Shown: positions 1 through 6,169 of the stretch, in pieces
Layout: each line of letters begins with the position of its first letter
Numbering within the stretch: position 1 is the first letter of the stretch
NCBI GenBank assembly: GCA_028289455.1
Contig: JANQPN010000080.1
Coordinates: forward strand, 124,001-188,000
Direction: 5' to 3'
Source: Wenzhouxiangellaceae bacterium
GTDB taxonomy: Bacteria > Pseudomonadota > Gammaproteobacteria > Xanthomonadales > Wenzhouxiangellaceae
DNA: 64,000 nt
Position numbers and translations under genes: made by a program
The notes under the pieces: generated by a model
Told to the model about the DNA's origin: nothing
Seen by the model: the letters and a program-made list of their open reading frames with translations, nothing else
Database searches by the model: none

Positions 1-1
1 G

Positions 2-1387
2 ACCCAGATTACCCAGGGCGCAGAAAGTGTGAGCATGGGGTATGACGCTTACGATAGAAGAACCAGCGTCACCTTACCCAATGGCGTCAGCACGCATGCC
101 ACCTTTAACGATCTGGATCAGCTGACGGAGTTGAGTTATCAGCAATCCGGGCAGGTCATCGGCAATCTGACCTATACCTATGACGATGTGGGTCAGATTA
201 TTGCTCGTGGTGGCAGCTGGGACAGCACCGCACAGGCCACACTGACCACCATAGACGGCGTTGCCGATGCGCATAACCAGCTACAGTCATTCGATGGCCT
301 GCTGTATACCTATGATGTTCACGGCAATCTGATTGATGACGGGGTATACACCTATACCTATGACAGCCGTGACCGGTTGATTCAGATGAATGGCCCGGGT
401 GGTCTGGTATCCACGTTTACGTATGATGCAGCCAACAGGCGCATCAGCAAAACCATTAACGGGCAGACCACTGACTACCGTTATGATGGACTGAATCCGA
501 TTGCGGAGCTTACCAGCACAGATACTTTTGAAGTATTACCCGGGCCTGGTATTGACGAGCGGTATGGCCGGGATGAAAGCACGGGAAGAAGCTACTTCCT
601 GACTGATCATCAGGGCAGCACGATAGCGCTGACCGGTGCGGCTGGGCAGGTGCAGGGGCGGTATCACTATGAAGCCTATGGTGAGACACAGTTTGAAGCG
701 ATTGAGGCCGGGTTCAGCAGTTCCAACCCCTATCAGTACACCGGTAGAGAGAATGATGAGAATGGGTTGTATCATTACCGGGCGCGGTATTACAGCCCAA
801 CCAGTAAGCGGTTTACGCAGCAGGATCCGTTGGGGATGGTTGATGGGCCGAACCAGTATGCTTATGTGGTGGGGAATCCGGTTAGCTATACGGATCCGAC
901 AGGTGAAGTAGTTAATGTGGTTACAACTGGTGGAGCTATAGTATTTGGGGTTGCTGATATCGCGATACAATTATTCCGGAATGGTGGGAATTTTAATTGT
1001 ATCGACTGGAAAGAGTTCGGGTATTCTATTGCTTTGGGATTTGCTGGAGGTGCGGCCACAAAGATTTTGTTGAAACCAGCAAACTGGCTCCTATCTAAAC
1101 TAAGGAATCTAAGGAACGCTTCAAAAACAAATCCAAAATGGCCTAAAACCCCACAAGAAATGGATGACTTTCTTGGCATTCCTGGTAAAAGAGTTCCAGA
1201 TGGGCCAACAACACCAGGAAGAAATAAAGTCGTATGGAAACCTAATCAAAACACTAAGATTACTTATGAAAAACACCCTTATCATAAAGACGCACCCGAC
1301 TGGCACCGCAATGAACATTGGCACTTAGACACGCCTGGGAGACGGCATAAAAGATATCTACCTGGTGAGCAGCACCCTGGTTATTAA
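2..1387 (+). CDS. Rhs/YD-repeat polymorphic toxin, C-terminal part (5' end outside window)
   Basis: The reading frame is open from base 2, so the start lies before the window; 461 residues are visible. Repeated YTYD/YRYD motifs (for example YTYDDVGQI, YTYDSRDRL, FTYDAANRR) are the YD repeats that build the Rhs shell. The Rhs core ends with the conserved RYYSPTSKRFTQQDPLG stretch and the TDPTG boundary at about 895-903. Everything after about base 907 is the variable C-terminal tip: two hydrophobic stretches, then a basic region rich in His, Asp and Pro ending in HWHLDTPGRRH and LPGEQHPGY. Rhs tips are normally released as toxins delivered to neighbouring cells; the His-rich tail suggests a nuclease, but I do not recognise the family. 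The tip is AT-rich compared with the GC-rich core, the usual sign of tip exchange. The gene just downstream is the expected immunity gene. Confidence 0.9.
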   Translation, partial: TQITQGAESVSMGYDAYDRRTSVTLPNGVSTHATFNDLDQLTELSYQQSGQVIGNLTYTYDDVGQIIARGGSWDSTAQATLTTIDGVADAHNQLQSFDGLLYTYDVHGNLIDDGVYTYTYDSRDRLIQMNGPGGLVSTFTYDAANRRISKTINGQTTDYRYDGLNPIAELTSTDTFEVLPGPGIDERYGRDESTGRSYFLTDHQGSTIALTGAAGQVQGRYHYEAYGETQFEAIEAGFSSSNPYQYTGRENDENGLYHYRARYYSPTSKRFTQQDPLGMVDGPNQYAYVVGNPVSYTDPTGEVVNVVTTGGAIVFGVADIAIQLFRNGGNFNCIDWKEFGYSIALGFAGGAATKILLKPANWLLSKLRNLRNASKTNPKWPKTPQEMDDFLGIPGKRVPDGPTTPGRNKVVWKPNQNTKITYEKHPYHKDAPDWHRNEHWHLDTPGRRHKRYLPGEQHPGY

Positions 1388-1402
1388 CAAGGAGAGCCTA
1401 AA

Positions 1403-1600
1403 ATGAAAATAACTGATATCGATACTATTAATTTTATTGATCAGGCTGAAAATCGAAATGCTTGTGCAATCGTCCGCCTATCCAAAAAAGGAACCTTAAT
1501 CTGTTTCTCATTAGAAGATGATGGAGATGTTGAAGTTATGCTATCAACCGAAGATGCAAAAAAGCTCCATGAGGCAATTGGTAAAACATTAAGCATTTAA
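1403..1600 (+). CDS. Small probable immunity protein for the Rhs tip (65 aa)
   Basis: The gene starts 15 bases after the Rhs stop and has a good ribosome binding site (AAGGAG, 1390-1395) before its ATG. The product is a small acidic soluble protein without signal peptide or membrane segment, ending in a helical STEDAKKLHEAIGK stretch. I do not recognise its family. Position immediately behind a toxin tip is the standard place for the cognate immunity gene in Rhs loci, so immunity is inferred from context alone. It is shorter than most immunity proteins. Confidence 0.7.
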   Translation: MKITDIDTINFIDQAENRNACAIVRLSKKGTLICFSLEDDGDVEVMLSTEDAKKLHEAIGKTLSI

Positions 1601-1612
1601 TTTAATGGAGGA

Positions 1613-1640
1613 AGTGGAGCACCCACTTCTTTAGTTCTGT
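1613..1640 (+). repeat. Dispersed module-boundary repeat, copy 1 (diverged)
   Basis: The segment reads GGAGCACCCACTTCTTTA at its core, resembling the consensus GGGACACCCATATCTTT found again at 3056, 4551, 5444, 5501 and, inverted, at 6045. It lies exactly between the first immunity gene and the next gene. Confidence 0.45.
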
Positions 1641-1686
1641 TTTGAGAGAAGAAGTGTTAGACAGCTTAGATACAGAGATAAGTAGT

Positions 1687-2187
1687 ATGGCAATTTGGCA
1701 ATTTTGCTTTTATTTGGTCCCTGAACAGAGCTTGGCAAAAATGTATGGTGAAGTACCAAATGAGATACCTGAATATAGAACCATAGGTGAAAACCATGTG
1801 GTTGATGAATCATTTGAATTCCCAGACTTTTGGAAGGACGTAGATGGCCTTGATGATATCAAGGCCAAGGTTAGCAAGAGAATGCCAAAATTAAACTCTT
1901 GGAGCTGCGAAGCCGAAATGTACGGCTATGATGGCGGGACAAAAATAGAGATTTGGAATGATGAAGTAATTTGCTTTATCGATGCACGTAACAATGACAT
2001 AAATACTCTAAAATTCTGCTCAATAATTGCAGATGAATTTAACTGCAAGATCATACTAAAGGATAACGGAAAAGTAATTGACGCCTCCTATTTTTGGTTA
2101 TTAAAAGAGTTTCGAGATTCAATTGCAACGAGCTTCACAAAAGACCCAAAAGGAACAATCACCAATAGAAATTCGAAGAATATATAG
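1687..2187 (+). CDS. Uncharacterised protein of the Rhs immunity array (166 aa)
   Basis: The start chosen is the ATG at 1687 (MAIWQFCFYLVP); the frame is also open from a TTG at 1642, but that lies immediately after the boundary repeat and has no ribosome binding site. The product is soluble and acidic, rich in Trp and Phe, with no signal peptide. I do not recognise a family. Its place between a boundary repeat and the remains of a second toxin domain suggests an orphan immunity protein. The last residues overlap, in another frame, the start of the deaminase-like remnant at 2169. Confidence 0.6.
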   Translation: MAIWQFCFYLVPEQSLAKMYGEVPNEIPEYRTIGENHVVDESFEFPDFWKDVDGLDDIKAKVSKRMPKLNSWSCEAEMYGYDGGTKIEIWNDEVICFIDARNNDINTLKFCSIIADEFNCKIILKDNGKVIDASYFWLLKEFRDSIATSFTKDPKGTITNRNSKNI

Positions 2188-2456
2188 GGCGCCCAGATTT
2201 TCCATTTGTTATCAGAGGCAACTATAACACTAAAGCTGGGGGCATGGCTGCAAGATCAAGCGGTGGTGGATAATGCGCTGAGGGCTGGGCACTTGAAGCA
2301 CTAGGCGGATATAAAAGTAAAGCTCGATTTGCCGAAGCTGTTAGATCAAGAGCTCATAATCCACCTTACAAACAGGTCCCTTTCTGCACAAGATGTGAAC
2401 CAAAATATGGAAGAGACATGTTCCCTGCCGGCACAAAATTCAAATCGGATTTATAA
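2169..2456 (+). pseudogene. Remnant of a deaminase-like Rhs toxin tip, broken by a stop codon
   Basis: Reading frame 3 can be followed from 2169 to the TAA at 2454-2456 with only one stop inside, the TAA at 2271-2273. The translation has a Cys-Ala-Glu motif at 2274-2282 and a Pro-Phe-Cys-x-x-Cys motif at 2379-2396. This pair of motifs (C/H-A-E, then C-x-x-C) is the zinc-binding signature of the deaminase superfamily, which includes several polymorphic toxin tips such as the YwqJ-like ones. The in-frame TAA falls directly before CAE and could be a single-base change from AAA (Lys). There is no start codon and no Rhs core in front, so this is a displaced tip, not an expressed gene. It ends 3 bases before the next gene, the expected spacing to a cognate immunity gene. 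Confidence 0.6.
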
Positions 2457-2459
2457 AAC

Positions 2460-3005
2460 ATGATTAGTGAAATACAAAGATATGATTGGCATTCATTCAG
2501 AGCTAATGGGGAAATTGAACATGTCCCAAAAGCACTCTTTGAACTGCATAGCTCTAGCACTAAAGAAGATGCAGAAAATGCATATAACAAAATAGATAAT
2601 ACTGTAATTACAAATGGTTTGGTTCACCAAGCTGCTATTCCTGTAACTACTTGTTTATTGTCAATACTTTTTAACTGCAAAGAAGCAGCTAGAGAGAGTG
2701 TTTTAGATTTATTGGTTGAAATCACGAGCGGGCAACCTGCCGAATCCGAAATCTCTGCTGAAAATGAAAGTGTAGTGGATGACTGCATCAGGGAATTATG
2801 CCGAGGCGTTTCGCATATTTTTCAAATTTTTGAAAACGGAAAAGAACGAGAAAAGCTTCTATGCATAGATCTTCTAGGCGTTATGAGCATGCATGATAGT
2901 TTATTAAAAAATAGGGTAATCTGGTGGTTTAACAAGCACCTTGAAAACTCATCTGATACAAGAGCGAAAACTTTAATTGGAAATTGGAAATCTCAAATTG
3001 AATAA
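2460..3005 (+). CDS. HEAT-like probable immunity protein for the deaminase-like tip (181 aa)
   Basis: The ATG lies 3 bases after the stop of the broken deaminase-like domain, so this is most likely its immunity gene, kept after the toxin decayed. The N-terminal third contains ALFELHSSS, a helix with Asn-Lys-Ile-Asp, and HQAAIPVTTCLLSIL; this alternation of small amphipathic helices, with an AAIPV motif, resembles the HEAT-like repeat proteins often found next to polymorphic toxins. The rest is also predicted helical, with VIWWFNKHL near the end. There is no signal peptide. No clear ribosome binding site is visible before the ATG. The reading frame is intact, so a protective role against related strains is possible (inference). 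Confidence 0.65.
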   Translation: MISEIQRYDWHSFRANGEIEHVPKALFELHSSSTKEDAENAYNKIDNTVITNGLVHQAAIPVTTCLLSILFNCKEAARESVLDLLVEITSGQPAESEISAENESVVDDCIRELCRGVSHIFQIFENGKEREKLLCIDLLGVMSMHDSLLKNRVIWWFNKHLENSSDTRAKTLIGNWKSQIE

Positions 3006-3055
3006 AAAATACATATCCGCCTCTTTAATTCTAATACTTTCGTGCGAATGACCCA

Positions 3056-3077
3056 AGAGATGGGGCACCCTACTCAT
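3056..3077 (+). repeat. Dispersed module-boundary repeat, copy 2
   Basis: AGAGATGGGGCACCCTACTC matches the first half of the repeat consensus (GGGACACCCAT) with two changes. It lies in the 170-base spacer between the HEAT-like gene and the next small gene. Confidence 0.5.
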
Positions 3078-3175
3078 TGAGAGATAGGTTTAAATGAAAA
3101 TTATGGCACATAAACAGATTTCTATATAAACGGGGAACTGATTAGAAAGATGTGCTTTTAATGAATTAATACACT

Positions 3176-3622
3176 ATGGAATATTTTAATTTAGTTAATT
3201 CTCACGATTATTTTTATTTAAACAATATAACCGAGCCTAATGATAACTCTGTTAGAGTTATCATTAGAACGGCCGAGCTAACCGATAACCAAGCTCAGAT
3301 TGAAATTGGCGAATCACATATTGAAAACGTCAGGGCTATAGAATCATCCAAGAGCTCTCCAAACTATGAAATAGTATTTAGCAGCTATGTAGGTTATTCT
3401 GTTAGGGATGAATCTTTTGCTTACGGCTGTAATGAAAAGATCTTGCAAGGAAAATTATTTTGTATTTACGAAGATTCAGAATATTTGAATTATATTAAAA
3501 AATGCACTATGGCATGCGATGACCACCCTGGACCTATTACTCATTATGGAATAAATTGCTTAAATCATATTATTGATATTATTTCAACTGACGAACCGAT
3601 AATTAAATTATTACCAGGATAA
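3176..3622 (+). CDS. Probable immunity protein, uncharacterised (148 aa)
   Basis: A soluble, acidic protein of 148 residues starting at an ATG; no signal peptide or membrane segment. The central stretch YEIVFSSYVGYSVRDESFAY and the C-terminal HYGINCLNHIIDIIS look like conserved family blocks of small proteins found in Rhs and contact-dependent inhibition loci, but I cannot name the family with certainty. It is AT-rich like the rest of the array. No toxin fragment precedes it, so it is an orphan immunity gene at most (inference from context). Confidence 0.6.
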   Translation: MEYFNLVNSHDYFYLNNITEPNDNSVRVIIRTAELTDNQAQIEIGESHIENVRAIESSKSSPNYEIVFSSYVGYSVRDESFAYGCNEKILQGKLFCIYEDSEYLNYIKKCTMACDDHPGPITHYGINCLNHIIDIISTDEPIIKLLPG

Positions 3623-3632
3623 TATCCCAAGT

Positions 3633-3659
3633 ATCAGTCAAGATTATTTCTTGGCTGAT
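3633..3659 (+). terminator. Hairpin behind the 148-aa gene
   Basis: ATCAGTCAAGA (3633-3643) pairs with TCTTGGCTGAT (3649-3659) with one G-U pair and a 5-base loop, 11 bases after the stop codon. No T-run follows, so termination is only possible. Confidence 0.35.
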
Positions 3660-3727
3660 CACCCAATAAGCCGAAATAAAAAACTGGGAACTTAGATCTT
3701 TGATTATGATTAGTGAGACAAACAGAT

Positions 3728-4117
3728 ATGACTGGCCAATTGATTGATGAAGCTATTAATACAATTTTTTGGCCCGATTCCGAACTAGAATCTGTCGAAA
3801 TAGACTATGATGCAGTAAACATTAGAATACAGGAGCCAAGTGGTGACCTTAAACTCATATCATGTATTGGCCACATTGGATATGAACATATTGGCTTTTG
3901 GGATGAAATAGTCATCGAATCAGGAAATCTGTATAGAAATGATGAACTGATTGATCGATACTTTGCATCGGTAAAAAAAAGGCTAGGCCACACTATTCCT
4001 GACAGCGGAAACACAGCCAGAAATAGTAAGTGTTTTTTTCTATTAAAAATAACACTTATTGATGGGTCCGAATTAAACATAGTGACCTCAGGTATCACAA
4101 CAAGCAAGATAAGATAG
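3728..4117 (+). CDS. Probable immunity protein, uncharacterised (129 aa)
   Basis: The start chosen is the ATG at 3728 (MTGQLIDEAINTIFW); a GTG at 3713 is also in frame. Neither has a strong ribosome binding site. The product is a small acidic soluble protein with alternating beta-type segments (ELESVEIDYDAVNIRI, LKLISCIGHIGYEHIGFWDE). This L-x-S-(I/V)-x-I-x-Y-D then C-x-G-x-IGY-x-x-x-GFWDE pattern recurs, as I recall it, in small proteins encoded next to polymorphic toxins. The role is inferred from context. Confidence 0.55.
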   Translation: MTGQLIDEAINTIFWPDSELESVEIDYDAVNIRIQEPSGDLKLISCIGHIGYEHIGFWDEIVIESGNLYRNDELIDRYFASVKKRLGHTIPDSGNTARNSKCFFLLKITLIDGSELNIVTSGITTSKIR

Positions 4118-4160
4118 AATATCTGTCAAATAAAATGAGACGGGAAGAAAAGAAACTAAA

Positions 4161-4182
4161 GAAATACCCATACCTCTTTAGC
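4161..4182 (+). repeat. Dispersed module-boundary repeat, weak copy
   Basis: AATACCCATACCTCTTTA keeps the CCCATA-CTTT part of the consensus but has lost GGGACA. It lies between two array genes, like the better copies. Confidence 0.3.
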
Positions 4183-4232
4183 TTTTTTTCATTATCCTAA
4201 TTTATTAAACAGCCAAGACAAAAAAGTTTTTC

Positions 4233-4505
4233 ATGAGCAACAACCTACTTTTCAATTGGTATGATAATAGCCAATCCATCTTTAAAGAAAGAGGTTACAA
4301 GCTGGAAAAGATTTCTGGCTTAAATGGAACCTCTTGTGTGGTTGATATAATGAGTTCGAAACTTTTCGGCAGGATTTGTCATTGGAAGCCAGATGTGTTT
4401 GAGTTTCAAGTTCATGATTTATACTCAGGTGATGTTGTTTTTATAGAAACAAGAAACTTTTTGACTGAATCAGAACTAACTGAATTTATTAACAATAACA
4501 TTTAG
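4233..4505 (+). CDS. Small probable immunity protein, possibly TriTu-like (90 aa)
   Basis: A 90-residue soluble protein, ATG at 4233. The pattern of an N-terminal aromatic helix (NWYDNSQSIF), GYKLEKIS, a VVDIMS strand, GRICHWKPD and a C-terminal helix fits what I remember of the TriTu immunity family of about 90 residues, but this is recollection rather than a match. The gene is AT-rich and flanked on both sides by boundary-repeat copies (4161, weak; 4551). No linked toxin fragment is seen. Confidence 0.55.
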   Translation: MSNNLLFNWYDNSQSIFKERGYKLEKISGLNGTSCVVDIMSSKLFGRICHWKPDVFEFQVHDLYSGDVVFIETRNFLTESELTEFINNNI

Positions 4506-4550
4506 CATTAAAATCATCGTGTTCATCACTTTCATTAACTAAGAATAAAG

Positions 4551-4577
4551 AGATGGGACACCTGCGTCTTTATTTTA
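4551..4577 (+). repeat. Dispersed module-boundary repeat, copy 3
   Basis: ATGGGACACCTGCGTCTTTA matches the consensus GGGACACCCATATCTTTA with few changes. It is the spacer between the 90-aa and 146-aa genes. Confidence 0.55.
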
Positions 4578-4612
4578 GAAAGCCCGATGCACATGCAAAA
4601 TGAAGATTAATT

Positions 4613-5053
4613 ATGAATCTGTGTTCAAATGGTAAGCCTTTTATTATTGCTACTAGATCAACAGTACTGTCAGAACTTGGCGACGACTGGACACCTTGTG
4701 TAGCTTTGTTGACAGCCTGGACTAAAAACAGCGCATCTATAAGCTTCTGGAGTGAACTAATTAAGCTTTTATTGGATAAAGGCACTACATATTTTGTATG
4801 CATTGGGACTCATTCAGAAAAACTACATGATGAAATTGACGACCTACTATATCAGTATGATGATGAACTCAGGTTGGAAAGGAGCATAAATATAGTTACG
4901 ACATACCATGCCAATGACACAATAGAAGAAGCGGTTGACTATTGTGTGTATGCCACTGAGTTCAGAGATAAAGATAATAATTTTATTCTTGCAATATTAG
5001 ATGATAACTCAATAGAGGATGGCAAAGTAAAGGGAATTTTGGAGCAGGCATAA
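4613..5053 (+). CDS. Uncharacterised array protein, probable immunity (146 aa)
   Basis: A 146-residue soluble acidic protein starting at ATG 4613. Recognisable blocks are TTYFVCIGTHSEKLHDEIDD, then IVTTYHAND with EEAVDYC, and ILAILDDNS. They suggest a compact alpha/beta fold. The pattern reminds me of a domain of unknown function (DUF7684) seen in toxin loci, but I cannot confirm it. Immunity is inferred only from its place in the array. Confidence 0.55.
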   Translation: MNLCSNGKPFIIATRSTVLSELGDDWTPCVALLTAWTKNSASISFWSELIKLLLDKGTTYFVCIGTHSEKLHDEIDDLLYQYDDELRLERSINIVTTYHANDTIEEAVDYCVYATEFRDKDNNFILAILDDNSIEDGKVKGILEQA

Positions 5054-5118
5054 CCATAGACTCAAAAAACTTCACTAAAGCCTGACAATATGGCTATAGC
5101 GGACAAATTGAAAGGCAA

Positions 5119-5337
5119 ATGAGAAACACTATGACAACCGCAGAAGCATATAAAGCCATGTATATATATATCGAAAATCTTTACAAAATGACAAATTCAG
5201 ATGACTTGGCTGGATTTCTTGGTAACATGGCTATATTAGAGGATGGCAAACCAGCAGATGGTGCAGTTTGGAATGACTGGTTAGATGCTGTCAAGAAAGC
5301 AAAGACAAACTCAAGCATCAGTATGGAGCTAGGTTAA
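5119..5337 (+). CDS. Small probable immunity protein (72 aa)
   Basis: A short acidic protein: MTTAEAYKAMYIYIEN, then LYKMTNSDDLAGFLGNM, then GKPADGAVWNDWLDAV. The combination of an EAYxAM helix, a T-x-SDD-x-x-x-x-L segment and a PADxAxWxDW motif is typical of a small family I associate with polymorphic toxin loci. An ATG at 5131 (MTTAEAY) would fit the family start as well as the ATG at 5119; neither has a well-spaced ribosome binding site. Confidence 0.6.
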   Translation: MRNTMTTAEAYKAMYIYIENLYKMTNSDDLAGFLGNMAILEDGKPADGAVWNDWLDAVKKAKTNSSISMELG

Positions 5338-5443
5338 TTTTAAATAATAAAAATACAACACTCTCATCTGGAGCTAAATTGCATGACAGCTGAAGACTTT
5401 TGCTAAGCCTTGAATCATCTAAAGATAAAAATGAACTAGAAAA

Positions 5444-5470
5444 GAACTAGGACACCCATATCTTTCATTT
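5444..5470 (+). repeat. Dispersed module-boundary repeat, copy 4 (best copy)
   Basis: TAGGACACCCATATCTTTCA is the best match to the repeat consensus. It stands 57 bases before another direct copy. Confidence 0.6.
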
Positions 5471-5500
5471 ATTAATACTTACTTGAGTTAAGTTGCGCAT

Positions 5501-5528
5501 AGAAATAGGACGCCCGTATCTTTCCATA
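5501..5528 (+). repeat. Dispersed module-boundary repeat, copy 5
   Basis: TAGGACGCCCGTATCTTTCC differs from copy 4 at three positions in the core (A to G twice, A to C once). It precedes the last gene of the array. Confidence 0.6.
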
Positions 5529-5572
5529 GAAGATAAGCACAAAACCCAAAATAGTGACTTTATCCCCTAGAA

Positions 5573-5995
5573 ATGGCTTTAAATAACATGATTACATCAG
5601 CTGAAGAGTTTGTCAGATTGAGATTAAGTGATGATCCTGAGGAATATGGCCGATCGGCTTCCGATAGCGCTAGTGAATCAGTATGGTTGGATGTTATTGA
5701 CAAGTATCCTGATATGAGACGCTGGGTTGCTCATAACAAAACGGTTCCACTATCTATCCTTCGTGTTCTATCGGAGGATCCAGATAGTGATGTACGTCTT
5801 GCTGTTGCATCTAAGCGCAAGTTAGATCAAAGTTTATTCGAATTTTTAGCTGCAGATACTCATGAGTCGGTTAGACACCGAATTGCATGTAATAAGAAAA
5901 CCCCTGTAAGCGTGCTGAAACTATTGTCAAGGGATAATGAGACAATGGTTAGAGATGTTGCACTCAATAGATTAGAAGACGCAGCTGATGAATAG
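5573..5995 (+). CDS. HEAT/leucine-rich-variant repeat protein, probable immunity (140 aa)
   Basis: The protein carries at least three helical repeats of one kind: RRWVAHNKTVPLSILRVLSEDP, then VRLAVASKRKLDQSLFEFLAAD, then VRHRIACNKKTPVSVLKLLSRD and a final VRDVALNRL. The recurring VR-x-x-(I/V)-A-x-N/S-K-x-x-(P/D)-x-S/L-L-x-x-L-x-x-D pattern is that of leucine-rich-repeat-variant/HEAT-like proteins. Such proteins are often placed next to polymorphic toxins, but they also serve as scaffolds elsewhere, so the immunity role is an inference. ATG at 5573 used; another ATG at 5588 is possible. Confidence 0.65.
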   Translation: MALNNMITSAEEFVRLRLSDDPEEYGRSASDSASESVWLDVIDKYPDMRRWVAHNKTVPLSILRVLSEDPDSDVRLAVASKRKLDQSLFEFLAADTHESVRHRIACNKKTPVSVLKLLSRDNETMVRDVALNRLEDAADE

Positions 5996-6028
5996 CGGAT
6001 TTACAGTCGGCAAAACCTGTAATTGAAG

Positions 6029-6051
6029 CATGGCTTTCTCTATAAGCCATG
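6029..6051 (+). terminator. Hairpin behind the last array gene
   Basis: CATGGCTT (6029-6036) and AAGCCATG (6044-6051) are perfect inverted repeats with a 7-base loop, about 30 bases after the stop. No T-run follows. The right arm overlaps the inverted boundary-repeat copy. Confidence 0.35.
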
Positions 6052-6066
6052 GGTGTCCTTAATTGA
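6045..6066 (-). repeat. Inverted boundary-repeat copy at the right edge of the array
   Basis: On the minus strand this reads TTAAGGACACCCATGGCT, matching the GGACACCCAT core exactly. All other copies are on the plus strand; this one faces them and sits where the AT-rich array ends and ordinary chromosomal genes begin. Confidence 0.5.
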
Positions 6067-6104
6067 AAAGCCGGTCATCCACTTTTATGCAAATGACCGG
6101 CTTT
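6064..6104 (-). terminator. Terminator of the PKD-domain gene
   Basis: AAAGCCGGTCAT (6067-6078) and ATGACCGGCTTT (6093-6104) form a perfect 12-base stem with a 14-base loop. Read on the minus strand the stem is followed by a short T-run, so it should end transcription of the gene at 6170-7306. Confidence 0.7.
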
Positions 6105-6169
6105 GAAACTTAAGAATTGATGTCTGATTAAGCGAATTTATCCTTAATGATCAACTTGCGCTCTGTATA

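Larger units (their letters stand above)
5338..5572. other. AT-rich spacer holding two repeat copies, no gene
   Basis: I see no coding frame of any quality here: all frames carry frequent stops. The stretch holds two direct copies of the boundary repeat (5444 and 5501, 57 bases apart), which could mark a module that was deleted between them. Confidence 0.5.
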
